Shown piece after piece: positions 1 to 7,245 of a stretch of 20,084 nucleotides of DNA (the first letter of the stretch is position 1; every line of letters begins with the position of its first letter). The DNA lies in contig CAMYJP010000013.1 of the NCBI GenBank assembly GCA_947258675.1, positions 1 through 20,084 of the forward strand. Reading direction: 5' to 3'. The notes below the pieces were generated by a model. The model did not search any database and was not told the origin of the DNA. It was given only the letters and a program-made list of their open reading frames with translations. The position numbers and the translations under genes were made by a program. The stretch comes from an uncultured Desulfobulbaceae bacterium. GTDB taxonomy: Bacteria; Desulfobacterota; Desulfobulbia; Desulfobulbales; BM004.

Positions 1-806
1 CGCATTCTGGAATTTTCAAATTGACGATAAATATATTCTCCGACGGCAACTGTCTGCGTGCCGTAGTTAATAAGATACAATAGGTCAAAATCAATTTTTT
101 CTGGATCAAGACTTTTTGGTACCAGCATGTTCTTTGCCTGTCTGTAATCCATGTTTGAAAGGTTCGGTGATTTTTTAACAGTCAATTGTTGGATGTTTTT
201 GACTATGACAACGGGGGTGATGTATTTCCCCATATATTTGACCAGTTGGTCAAGGTCATCATTTTTCATAGTGATGCACCCGTTGGTGCTGTATGGTTCC
301 AGGGCTTTATTGGTCCCGTGGATGTATATTCCGTCTCCGTTTCTCTCCTCTATGGTATCGTAAATGTTCGGATAATCCAGGTGAAATGCGCGATTTCCAA
401 AAATCGTGATTTTGTCATCCTTGAAAATCTTAGTGATGAAATATATTCCCTCAGGAGTGCGAGCATCACCGCTGATTGTTTTTTTTCCAGGATTCTCACC
501 TGTTGCACAGGGGAATTCAGCAACAATGCGCAGATGGCTATTTTGCTCAAGAACTTTCAACCGTTGTTGGACCTTGTCCACCAGAACCAGGTAAACTGGT
601 TCTTTGACCTCAGCAATTTCAAAAAAATGATTTAGATAATGGTTTTGTTGGAGATTGTATGGCACTGCTTCAGGTGGAAGCTGTGAACCAGCAACCGGGG
701 TGTAAGGAGCAAATATAAAAATTATCGCGCAAAATTTGATAATCTGTCTGGCTAAACGATACCCAATGGACTGGATAGTAGCCGAGTGCATGGAAAATAT
801 ATTCAT
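1..806 (-). CDS. L,D-transpeptidase (YkuD family), 3' end outside window
   Basis: Secreted or periplasmic enzyme that should cross-link peptidoglycan (3-3 links) or attach proteins to it. The frame reads through the window edge, giving about 268 residues without a stop. Residues about 20-40 are a hydrophobic signal/anchor segment ending in a PVAGS-like cleavage region. The YkuD core spans about 70-205: an SGDARTPEG segment at 112-120, the HGT of the catalytic motif at 163-165 and the nucleophile in YSTNGCI (Cys177). About 65 further residues follow the core, so there is a C-terminal extension of unknown role. ATG at 806 is the first in-frame ATG after a stop; a second ATG at 791 is an alternative, and no clear Shine-Dalgarno is visible for either. 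It is divergent from sat. Family call is firm; substrate is unknown. Confidence 0.88.
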   Translation of the reverse strand, partial: MNIFSMHSATIQSIGYRLARQIIKFCAIIFIFAPYTPVAGSQLPPEAVPYNLQQNHYLNHFFEIAEVKEPVYLVLVDKVQQRLKVLEQNSHLRIVAEFPCATGENPGKKTISGDARTPEGIYFITKIFKDDKITIFGNRAFHLDYPNIYDTIEERNGDGIYIHGTNKALEPYSTNGCITMKNDDLDQLVKYMGKYITPVVIVKNIQQLTVKKSPNLSNMDYRQAKNMLVPKSLDPEKIDFDLLYLINYGTQTVAVGEYIYRQFENSRM

Positions 807-1252
807 TGAAAAATGCAAAATGCTTTAGGTCAATGCTTGAGTGGTCTCTTTGGTAACAGATCTTTATATTGTCAAAAGAAAATCACTTAACTTTTAACAC
901 TTACAATGCTCTATTGATTTCTGTCAAGAACAAATGGAAAAATCAATGATTACGAATGGTTTTTTGTGCCAGCACAATTATGGAATAAATTAAAAACAAT
1001 GAGTTATCTATATTTATTGCAAGCTATTTATGACACATAAAGGCCTATTTTTCAGCAAAAAATGGAAGATTGTTACCTTACATACTGTTCGGATGAACAA
1101 AATTACGTTATTTTTAATAATGTTATTTCGGTAGGTTGATCCTAACTCTTAACTAAAAAAATATGAAAAACCTGACAGGTAATTTCCGCATTGAAAGTTG
1201 TTGGGTAACTTTGATGATTGATTGGCTCTCTTACAATATCCGCACTTTTTGC
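807..1252. other. gene-free divergent intergenic region
   Basis: About 450 bases between the transpeptidase start and the sat promoter. I find no credible coding frame. It is AT-rich and holds one clear inverted repeat (913-947, listed separately). A TTGACA hexamer on the minus strand (875-870) could be a -35 box for the transpeptidase, but no matching -10 follows at normal spacing. Confidence 0.6.
913..947. repeat. 8-bp perfect inverted repeat, possible operator
   Basis: ATTGATTT at 913-920 is matched by AAATCAAT at 940-947, with a 19-base spacer. Centre-to-centre distance is 27 bases, about 2.5 helical turns. It lies between two divergent genes, which would suit a regulator site, but there is only one copy and no known site is matched. 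Confidence 0.35.
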
Positions 1253-1281
1253 TTGACAATTCGCCCTACCATCTTTATAAC
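1253..1281 (+). promoter_or_regulatory. sigma70-type promoter of sat
   Basis: Consensus -35 TTGACA (1253-1258), a 17-base spacer and -10 TATAAC (1276-1281, five of six to consensus). The predicted transcript starts near 1288, giving a leader of about 110 bases before the sat ATG. A near-perfect constitutive promoter suits a highly expressed respiratory enzyme. Confidence 0.75.
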
Positions 1282-1298
1282 CTCCTCTGTATATTAAT

Positions 1299-1349
1299 AT
1301 GAATGAGTGTTCATTTTTTGCCTGCGCAGTTACGCACGGTTTTTTTTGA
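1299..1349 (+). CDS. possible 16-residue leader peptide upstream of sat
   Basis: Short frame MNECSFFACAVTHGFF that begins about 11 bases after the predicted transcription start and stops at TGA 1347-1349, directly after the T-run of a terminator-like hairpin. It contains two Cys codons (4 and 9), notable beside a sulfur-metabolism gene, and Phe-rich ends. There is no Shine-Dalgarno in front of its ATG, so translation is uncertain; chance occurrence is quite possible. Confidence 0.25.
   Translation: MNECSFFACAVTHGFF
1321..1347 (+). terminator. terminator-like hairpin in the sat leader (possible attenuator)
   Basis: CCTGCG (1321-1326) pairs with CGCACGG (1333-1339), with one bulged base and a six-base loop, followed by eight T (1340-1347). 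A smaller AATGA/TCATT hairpin precedes it (about 1302-1315). Because it lies between promoter and sat ATG, it could cause partial termination. The stem is short (six pairs), so strength is uncertain. Confidence 0.4.
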
Positions 1350-1397
1350 CTAAGGATTTTCAAAGCTAACAATAGACTTAAAAGGAGACCAAAAACT

Positions 1398-2678
1398 ATG
1401 TCAAAGTTAGTACCACCACATGGAGGAAAAGGATTAACCTGTGCTCTATTGACAGGTTCCGAGTTGGAAGCTGAAAAAGAAAAAGCTGAAAAACTCAAAA
1501 AAATTAAAATTACCCCGCGTGAGAATGGCGATCTCATTATGATGGGTATCGGTGGTTTTTCCCCGTTAACCAGCTTTATGACTAAAGCCGACTGGAAGAG
1601 CGTTGTCGAGAATATGCAACTTACAGACGGTACCTTCTGGCCAGTGCCTGTGACACTTTCTTGTTCAAAAGAAGATGCGGACAACATTACCACCGGTGAT
1701 GAGATTGCTCTGGAAAATGAAGATGGCGAGATCATGGCCACCATGAAGGTCACTGAAAAATATGAGTTGACCGAAGCCGACAAGCGTTTTGAGTGCGAAA
1801 AAGTATACATGGGCGAAGGCGAAGATTCAGTAGATGGTAAATTCTGGGAAGTAGCCCCGGAAGATCATCCTGGCGTTATCATGGTCATGAACCAAAAAGA
1901 ATACAACCTTGCCGGTCCAGTTAAAGTATTGAGCGAAGGTGATTTCCCGCAGAAATTTGCTGGTGTGTATATGACTCCCACCGAGTCCCGCACCAGGTTT
2001 GATGAAAAGGGTTGGAGCAAGGTGGCTGCTCTGCAGTTACGTAACCCCATGCATCGTTCCCACGAATATCTTGCCAAGATAGCTATCGAGGTATGTGACG
2101 GCGTATTTATTCATTCATTGGTAGGGAATCTGAAGCCTGGTGATATCCCGGCCGATGTTCGTGTAAAATGCATTGATACCCTGATCGAGAATTATTTCTC
2201 AAAAGACAATGTTATTCAGGGCGGCTATCCGCTGGATATGCGTTATGCCGGTCCTCGCGAAGGACTGCTGCACGCCACCTTCCGCCAAAACTACGGTGTG
2301 AACCGCATGATCATCGGTCGTGACCACGCTGGAGTTGGCGACTTCTATGGTATGTTTGAAGCTCAGGAAATCTTTGACCGTATTCCTAAGCCGGAAGGCG
2401 AAGGCAAAGCGCTTCTCTGCCAGCCGCTCAAAATCGACTGGACCTTCTACTGCCATAAATGTGATGGTATGGCCTCCTTAAGAACCTGCAACCACGGAAA
2501 AGATGATCGTGTTATTCTTTCCGGTACCAAGTTGCGTAAGGCTCTTTCCGAAAAAGCTGACATTCCGGATCACTTCGGACGTGATGAAGTTCTTGTTCTT
2601 TTGAGAGCGTACTATGAAGGTTTGACTGAGAAAGTCGAGATCAAAATGCAGAGTGCTGCATCCGGTGAAGAAATGTAA
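1398..2678 (+). CDS. sat: sulfate adenylyltransferase (ATP sulfurylase), dissimilatory type
   Basis: Cytoplasmic enzyme that converts sulfate and ATP to adenosine 5'-phosphosulfate and pyrophosphate, the first step of dissimilatory sulfate reduction (reverse direction in sulfur oxidation/disproportionation). The 426-residue length fits the single-domain prokaryotic family. Visible motifs: [11 protein letters not shown] at 213-223 (nucleotide-binding QxRNPxHxxHE), [12 protein letters not shown] from 307, a CHKC...RTCNH cluster at 352-366 like the zinc site of bacterial Sat proteins, and [10 protein letters not shown] near 376. No APS-kinase domain is fused. ATG at 1398 has a strong AAGGAG ribosome site about 10 bases upstream. 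It has its own promoter and ends in a strong terminator, so it is probably monocistronic. Aerobic assimilatory use is possible but the CysDN type is more usual for that. Confidence 0.97.
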   Translation: MSKLVPPHGGKGLTCALLTGSELEAEKEKAEKLKKIKITPRENGDLIMMGIGGFSPLTSFMTKADWKSVVENMQLTDGTFWPVPVTLSCSKEDADNITTGDEIALENEDGEIMATMKVTEKYELTEADKRFECEKVYMGEGEDSVDGKFWEVAPEDHPGVIMVMNQKEYNLAGPVKVLSEGDFPQKFAGVYMTPTESRTRFDEKGWSKVAALQLRNPMHRSHEYLAKIAIEVCDGVFIHSLVGNLKPGDIPADVRVKCIDTLIENYFSKDNVIQGGYPLDMRYAGPREGLLHATFRQNYGVNRMIIGRDHAGVGDFYGMFEAQEIFDRIPKPEGEGKALLCQPLKIDWTFYCHKCDGMASLRTCNHGKDDRVILSGTKLRKALSEKADIPDHFGRDEVLVLLRAYYEGLTEKVEIKMQSAASGEEM

Positions 2679-2710
2679 TTTATTTTTCATCGAAATACTT
2701 TGTACTCAAG

Positions 2711-2741
2711 GGGGGATGTCTTCGGGCATCTCCCTTTTTTT
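2711..2741 (+). terminator. rho-independent terminator of sat, UUCG tetraloop
   Basis: GGGGGATGTC (2711-2720) pairs over ten positions (two wobble pairs) with GGCATCTCCC (2725-2734) across a TTCG loop closed by C-G, the exceptionally stable cUUCGg form. Seven T follow (2735-2741). It lies 33 bases after the sat stop and overlaps the nearest canonical start codon of aroB. Confidence 0.93.
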
Positions 2742-3831
2742 ATTTGGTCTATTACTGACTACAAAGGAAATTGTCGTCGGCCTGGGAAAAAGGGCTTACC
2801 CAATAGTGATCAGCCAAGGGTTGTTAAATGAAGTTGGTGTTCTGCTTAAGAGATTAAATTCAGTAAACCGTTATGTTGTTATCAGCGATAGTCGAGTCGC
2901 TGGATTGTTTGGTGAGCAGCTGATGCAAACACTTGAATCAGAATATATCAAAGCAGAATTGGTTACTTTTCCAAAAGGAGAAGAAAGTAAGAATTTTACA
3001 ACAATTGCAACACTTGCCAGTACTATTGCCAGGCTAGGGATTGATCGTAAGGATGGTTTGATTGCTCTTGGTGGAGGAGTAACCGGTGATATTACAGGGT
3101 TTCTCGCCTCATCTTACATGCGTGGTATTCCATTTATTCAAATTCCTACAACGTTGCTTGCCCAGGTTGACAGTTCTGTGGGTGGCAAAACCGGAGTTGA
3201 TATTCCAGAAGGGAAAAATTTAGTAGGTGCTTTTTATCAGCCTCGCAGTGTGTATATCGATAGTACTGTACTGTTACAACTTCCCAAAACGGAACTATTG
3301 AATGGCTTGGCCGAAGTTATCAAATACAGTGTGATTCACGATCAGGAATTTTTCAAATTCCTCGAAAGAAACAGGGATAGAATACTGGATCTCGATCTTC
3401 CGGTACTTGAGGAAATAATTGAAATCTGCTGTAAAATTAAAGCATATGTCGTTGCAACAGATGAAAGGGAATCCGACCTCAGACGCATCCTTAATTTCGG
3501 CCATACGATCGGTCATGCGATTGAGGCAGCCTCAAACTATATAATGGCGCATGGGTCAGCTGTGGCAATCGGGATGGTAGCGGCAGGCAAACTTGCGGTC
3601 TTGAAAGGGCTTTTTGATGAAGAAGATTTTTTACGAATGAATGCATTGATCAAAGCATATGATCTACCCACAGAGATTCCTCTTGAAATAGACACAAAGG
3701 AAATAAAAAAATATCTGAAGACTGACAAGAAAGCAGTCGGCGGACGTCCTTTCTTCGTTCTGCCAATTATGATCGGAAAGGTAACCATCAACGATGATAT
3801 AACTGAAAATCTGCTTGATCAGGTGTTGTGA
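2716..3831 (+). CDS. aroB: 3-dehydroquinate synthase; start uncertain
   Basis: Second enzyme of the shikimate pathway: converts DAHP to 3-dehydroquinate using NAD and a divalent metal, in the cytoplasm. Diagnostic stretches: GGGVTGDITGF (NAD-binding), IPTTLLAQVDSSVGGKTGVD, and metal ligands in GLAEVIKYSV, NFGHTIGHA and AHGSA. The conserved family start (KEIVVGLGKRAYPI) maps to about 2764, and family length (about 355 residues) predicts a start near 2755-2770, where only CTG (2755) or ATT (2770) exist; a weak AAAGGA lies at 2762-2767. The nearest canonical codon, ATG 2716, sits inside the sat terminator stem and would add about 14 hydrophobic residues; GTG 2653 lies within sat. I give 2716 as the outer limit. 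It is followed one base later by the RibD-like gene, so the two are translationally linked. Confidence 0.93.
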   Translation: MSSGISLFLFGLLLTTKEIVVGLGKRAYPIVISQGLLNEVGVLLKRLNSVNRYVVISDSRVAGLFGEQLMQTLESEYIKAELVTFPKGEESKNFTTIATLASTIARLGIDRKDGLIALGGGVTGDITGFLASSYMRGIPFIQIPTTLLAQVDSSVGGKTGVDIPEGKNLVGAFYQPRSVYIDSTVLLQLPKTELLNGLAEVIKYSVIHDQEFFKFLERNRDRILDLDLPVLEEIIEICCKIKAYVVATDERESDLRRILNFGHTIGHAIEAASNYIMAHGSAVAIGMVAAGKLAVLKGLFDEEDFLRMNALIKAYDLPTEIPLEIDTKEIKKYLKTDKKAVGGRPFFVLPIMIGKVTINDDITENLLDQVL

Positions 3832-3832
3832 G

Positions 3833-4474
3833 TTGAAGGTAATTTTGATCAGCGCCTTAACCATATGCGGTCGGATCAGCCCTGCAGTAATGGGGAGCGT
3901 GGAAGATCGAAGAATCCTTGAAGAATTACGTGCAAAAACCGGGGCAAGCCTTATGGGCGCCGAAACTTTACGCCAACAAAATCCAGAGATGCGTGGCCCA
4001 GATGGCAGCCTCGATGTTAATCGGATACGCGCAGTAATTACCCAATCTGGAACAATTCCTCTGTCGGATAAAAAATTATTCTCTGGGGAGGAACCGTTAC
4101 CTGTGCTTTTTACCGGAGAGAATAAGGCGACTCAATTGGCATTACAGGTTAAGGATAGGGGCACAGTTATAGCTTTGCCTCCCGGGCCTTCAGGGTTGTC
4201 AATAGCCGCTGCCGTAGATAAACTAGCAGATATGGGGGCGGAGACAATGCTGATAGAGGGCGGTGGAATTCTTAATTATGCTGCCCTTAAGGAACAGGCA
4301 GTTGATGAATTATACCTTACTATTTCTCCTTTTTTGTCTGGGGATACTAATGCTGCATTACTCGTAGATGGAGCTGAACCTCTTGGTGATCCTTTTCTTC
4401 CTTTGAAACTGCAATCCTGGAGACCATCTGCTTCAGGGGAAATATATCTAAAATACAGTGTAATGAGGACATGA
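3833..4474 (+). CDS. stand-alone RibD C-terminal-type reductase
   Basis: About 213 residues, matching the dihydrofolate-reductase-like domain of RibD (pyrimidine reductase step of riboflavin synthesis, NADPH-dependent) without the deaminase half. Seen: an N-terminal strand leading to GRISPAVMGSVEDRR (replacing the usual SLDGKIA...GS.DR), RAKTGASLMGAETLR, and near the end MLIEGGGILNYAAL followed by VDELYLTISPFLSGD, the characteristic C-terminal signature. TTG at 3833 is preferred over TTG 3815 because AGGTG (3821-3825) sits seven bases ahead and the protein then begins directly with the first strand. It starts one base after the aroB stop and overlaps the next gene. The aspartate of the usual S-D-G-x-I motif is replaced (TICGRI), so substrate may differ from that of riboflavin RibD. 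Confidence 0.85.
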   Translation: MKVILISALTICGRISPAVMGSVEDRRILEELRAKTGASLMGAETLRQQNPEMRGPDGSLDVNRIRAVITQSGTIPLSDKKLFSGEEPLPVLFTGENKATQLALQVKDRGTVIALPPGPSGLSIAAAVDKLADMGAETMLIEGGGILNYAALKEQAVDELYLTISPFLSGDTNAALLVDGAEPLGDPFLPLKLQSWRPSASGEIYLKYSVMRT

Positions 4475-5244
4475 TGGAAAGACAGGATATGGCAATAATG
4501 TTTTCAGGTGGAACCGACTCTCTGGCCCTTTTTGCCTTGGCCTCGTCAGGGCATAATTCTGAAATGCAGCGCCCAAGGCGTATTCATTTGTTACATATGT
4601 TGAACGGTATGAGCCGTTTTCATCATTTTCCTCAAGATCGTTTTGAGATTGCACGAAAAATATTGGCAAAACGAATATCCAATAATGATGGAAATGTTAT
4701 TGAGAACAAAGCTGCATTACCGGAATCAGTAATGGTAGAGTTGGATATGGGGCGGCTGTTCCAAGGGCTGTGGCTCGATCGTTATGAAGAATTGATGCCA
4801 AAATACGGCGGGAAAAATCTGGTATGCGTTGCCTGTAAAGTGGCAATGCACACGAGGGGTGTAATATACTGCATTGAACATTTAGTCCCTCTTTTGGTAA
4901 CAGGGTATGCAAAACGGCAGGAATATTATCCCGAACAGACACCGGTCTTCATGGAAAAGATTGGGAACATGTCGGAGCATTTTGGCGTTCAGACAAGATT
5001 TCCAGTCTATGAAGTGTTTGATAATGAGATTATAACCAGGCAGGTACTGGAAGATTTTGGTTTGCCCTCCACAGGAGGCGGGGAACGAAAATGTTTATTC
5101 TGCCAGACTCTCACGACAGCGACGGAAAAGGAGATAGGTCAATACCTTGATGATATGGTACCCAAAGCAATTGAATTTATAGAACACAGGCAGGCTGGGA
5201 GAATAAAGGAGGCCGCCGCATGTTTTCCTCCTGGGAACAATTAG
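4471..5244 (+). CDS. PP-loop (adenine nucleotide alpha hydrolase-like) ATPase with two CxxC pairs
   Basis: Soluble 257-residue protein. The PP-loop FSGGTDSLALF at 11-21 binds ATP and is expected to adenylate a substrate, as in tRNA-thiolation, QueC and related enzymes. Cysteine pairs CVAC at 119-122 and CLFC at 208-211 are spaced like the cluster cysteines of TtcA/TtuA (CxxC plus a distal Cys), so an iron-sulfur or zinc site is plausible. It has no obvious tRNA-binding domain, and the motif has Thr instead of the Lys of TtcA. ATG 4471 overlaps the preceding stop as ATGATGA; ATG 4474, five bases after GAGG, is equally possible. I do not recognise the exact family; sulfur transfer, amidation and ligation all remain possible. 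Confidence 0.8.
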   Translation: MMERQDMAIMFSGGTDSLALFALASSGHNSEMQRPRRIHLLHMLNGMSRFHHFPQDRFEIARKILAKRISNNDGNVIENKAALPESVMVELDMGRLFQGLWLDRYEELMPKYGGKNLVCVACKVAMHTRGVIYCIEHLVPLLVTGYAKRQEYYPEQTPVFMEKIGNMSEHFGVQTRFPVYEVFDNEIITRQVLEDFGLPSTGGGERKCLFCQTLTTATEKEIGQYLDDMVPKAIEFIEHRQAGRIKEAAACFPPGNN

Positions 5245-5452
5245 CTTGTAGGCTCATTTGCTATTTATCAGGATTTTACTCTCTGAATCGCATATTCCTT
5301 GAAATTATAATATTTCAAAGTCAGCTAAGTCTACGATTTGTTTTAAGAGAAACCAGGAGCTAGAATTCAGAATCCAGAATGGACTGATTTAATAATTTTT
5401 CTATTGGATTATCAGCACTCAGCAAGCTCTTGCAGGATATTCTCACAACAAT
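5245..5452. other. convergent intergenic region with heptamer repeats
   Basis: Separates the PP-loop gene from the convergent response regulator. Three imperfect direct heptamers, GAATTCA-GAATCCA-GAATGGA, lie at 5363-5383. A loose palindrome (TTGAAAT...ATTTCAA) lies near 5299-5320, and GCAAG/CTTGC near 5427-5438, but neither has a T-run, so I do not call a terminator. No coding frame is seen. Confidence 0.45.
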
Positions 5453-6181
5453 TCAGTGGTCAAATATATAGCCTATTGATCGGTGACTCTTGAAATACAT
5501 TGGTTTTTTCGGGTTTTCTTCAAAATATTTACGAAAGCGGACTATAAAATTATCAAGGGTTCTGGTTGTTGATGCGCGGGAATAACCCCAGCCTATTTCT
5601 AGCAGCGTTTTCCGTGATAATATTTTACCTTTATTGTTTATGAATAATTTCAAAAGTTTCACTTCCTGCTCAGTAAGCGTAATCTCTCCCATTCTGCAAT
5701 TGGCAGTGGCGCTGCTGAAATCAATACGGTTTTCTCCAAATATATATACCTTGCTTGTGTCAGGGTAATTGATGGTTTCATGAGTTTTATTTTTTCTTTG
5801 CCAGGAGGATCTGGTCAGTAAGCGTTTAATCCGCAATAAAAATTCCTCGAGGTTAAATGGTTTTGAAAGATAATCGTCAACTCCGAAGGATAGTCCTTTG
5901 ATTTTGTCATCTGAGGCTGCTTTTGCTGACAGGATTAATATAGGAATACTTTCATCTTCGAGTCTGATGCTTTGCAGAACATCCAATCCGTTCATACCAG
6001 GAAGCATTATGTCGAGCACTATTAGATGGGGACTCCAGTCATTGTAGAGCTTAAGCCCTGTTACCCCGTCAGAGGCGATAAGCACATCATAGCCTTGCAG
6101 GGAGAGGTTCAACTCTAACCCTTCAGCAATATGTGAATCATCCTCAATTATAAGAATACGAGTTTTTGCTTCTGTGTTCAT
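5453..6181 (-). CDS. OmpR/PhoB-family response regulator
   Basis: Cytoplasmic DNA-binding regulator of 242 residues. Receiver domain 1-122: acidic triad E13-D14-D15, phosphoacceptor D57 in VLDIMLPGMNG, and K107 in SKPF. The winged-helix output domain spans about 150-242 with the usual LTEQEVKLLKLF, a DNA-contact region around 200-218 (RTLDNFIVRFRKYFE) and RSIGYIF at the end. The gene follows the kinase on the same strand with a 51-base gap that contains part of a repeat element; no clear Shine-Dalgarno precedes its ATG at 6181. Partner is surely the upstream kinase. Targets are unknown; the divergent radical SAM gene is the nearest candidate. Confidence 0.95.
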   Translation of the reverse strand: MNTEAKTRILIIEDDSHIAEGLELNLSLQGYDVLIASDGVTGLKLYNDWSPHLIVLDIMLPGMNGLDVLQSIRLEDESIPILILSAKAASDDKIKGLSFGVDDYLSKPFNLEEFLLRIKRLLTRSSWQRKNKTHETINYPDTSKVYIFGENRIDFSSATANCRMGEITLTEQEVKLLKLFINNKGKILSRKTLLEIGWGYSRASTTRTLDNFIVRFRKYFEENPKKPMYFKSHRSIGYIFDH

Positions 6182-6207
6182 ATGACAATTATTAGTTTAG
6201 GGTTGTA

Positions 6208-6252
6208 ATTCCACGCAGCTCGAAGTCTCGGCTTATCTGCTGAGGGAGGGGT
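6208..6252. repeat. REP-like palindromic element, copy A
   Basis: Shares ATTCC, an identical 12-base core AGCTCGAAGTCT (6217-6228) and CTGCTG with copy B at 15662-15706, in the same orientation. CGCAGC and GCTG-rich flanks form an imperfect stem. It overlaps the last codons of the histidine kinase (SLSR-stop) and extends into the gap before the response regulator. Confidence 0.5.
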
Positions 6253-7210
6253 AGTTCATTTGTGTATTTGGGATTATTATGATGAATTGCGCTCCAAGGC
6301 CGGTCCCTTTGCTTTTGGCTTTTACCTTCCACTTATGCAACCTGGCGATATTTGCAACCATGTATAACCCGAGACCACTGCCGTCATCCTGTGTTTTGCT
6401 CGCTCCTTCAGCCTGATAGAATTTCTTGAATATCTTTTTTGTTTCATTTTTATCAAAACCTATACCATTGTCTGAAAAAACAAGATGCAGTTCCTTGTTC
6501 ATCTTTTTAAAGGAAATATCTATTTCTGGCATCTCTGTTTCATTATATTTAATGGCGTTTGTCAACAGGTTCATAAGCAGCATTTCAAAAAGAGGCAGAT
6601 ACACCGAGCAGGGATAGGAGACTTTCTCCGGATTATGTATCCTGATAATACATTCTCTTGATAACTGATTGTTTTTTAATAAAAAATCATCAAGAACTCT
6701 GGCAAGATCAAGGACAATTAATTCACCTTCGTACATTTTTCCTTCAAGCCTGGCAAGGTTGAGAATTCGGTTGATATTCGAGGTAAGACGTTCGACATCT
6801 GCAAGCATATATTCAATGTATTTTAGCTGCATATCTCTGGGAAGAGAATATTTTTTAAATGTCTCAAGGTACAGCTGTAGGGATGTCGCCGGTGTTTTTA
6901 ATTCGTGGGTAAAACTATTGATGAAATTACGCTGCATACGGTAAAGCTGCAACGTTTTTACATTATATGCAAAAATAATAAAAATCCCGACCAGAATGAT
7001 ACCAACCAGGACAGACAAAACAACTATAACAACCCAGGTCTGCACGTCAAAGAACTGACCAGGATCTAGATCGAATTTTCGGATTACCCCTTGCAGTCCT
7101 ATACTGACTTCTACGAACCAGTAGATATAGAGAAAGAGGGACAAGCCTAGCGCAAGAATTGAAAAAACAAAGATAAAAACCGGATGTAATAGCCACTTTG
7201 TGTGTTTCAT
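6233..7210 (-). CDS. two-transmembrane sensor histidine kinase
   Basis: Inner-membrane kinase of 325 residues. Transmembrane helices at about 10-33 and 58-82 flank a short periplasmic loop of roughly 25 residues, too small for a known sensor fold. Then HisKA with NSFTHELKTPATS (phospho-His102), and a complete HATPase_c: N-box around LLTNAIKYN (N218), G1 DNGIGF (247-252), G2 GSGLGL (277-282). No HAMP or PAS is evident. The small sensory loop suggests intramembrane sensing or an accessory partner. The ATG at 7210 lies only seven bases after a good -10 hexamer, so the mRNA may be leaderless. The C-terminal four residues are encoded within a repeat element. Confidence 0.95.
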   Translation of the reverse strand: MKHTKWLLHPVFIFVFSILALGLSLFLYIYWFVEVSIGLQGVIRKFDLDPGQFFDVQTWVVIVVLSVLVGIILVGIFIIFAYNVKTLQLYRMQRNFINSFTHELKTPATSLQLYLETFKKYSLPRDMQLKYIEYMLADVERLTSNINRILNLARLEGKMYEGELIVLDLARVLDDFLLKNNQLSRECIIRIHNPEKVSYPCSVYLPLFEMLLMNLLTNAIKYNETEMPEIDISFKKMNKELHLVFSDNGIGFDKNETKKIFKKFYQAEGASKTQDDGSGLGLYMVANIARLHKWKVKAKSKGTGLGAQFIIIIPNTQMNYPSLSR

Positions 7211-7217
7211 AGCAGTA

Positions 7218-7245
7218 ATTATATATGGTTTTTATTCAATGCCAA
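7218..7245 (-). promoter_or_regulatory. promoter of the kinase/regulator operon
   Basis: On the minus strand: TTGGCA (7245-7240), 16-base spacer, TATAAT (7223-7218). A start seven bases beyond the -10 falls at or just before the ATG at 7210, predicting a leaderless or near-leaderless transcript. Confidence 0.6.

Noticed and set aside
186..635. Plus-strand open frame of about 149 codons
   Set aside because: It is antisense to the clear YkuD-family gene with HGT and STNGC motifs on the minus strand.
870..875. Minus-strand TTGACA as promoter of the L,D-transpeptidase
   Set aside because: No acceptable -10 hexamer at 15-19 bases downstream.
1142..1810. Long minus-strand open frame opposite the start of sat
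   Set aside because: Its codons mirror the sat gene, it matches no family, and it crosses the sat promoter; sat is unmistakable on the other strand.
5427..5438. GCAAG/CTTGC palindrome as terminator between convergent genes
   Set aside because: Two-base loop and no T-run on either strand.
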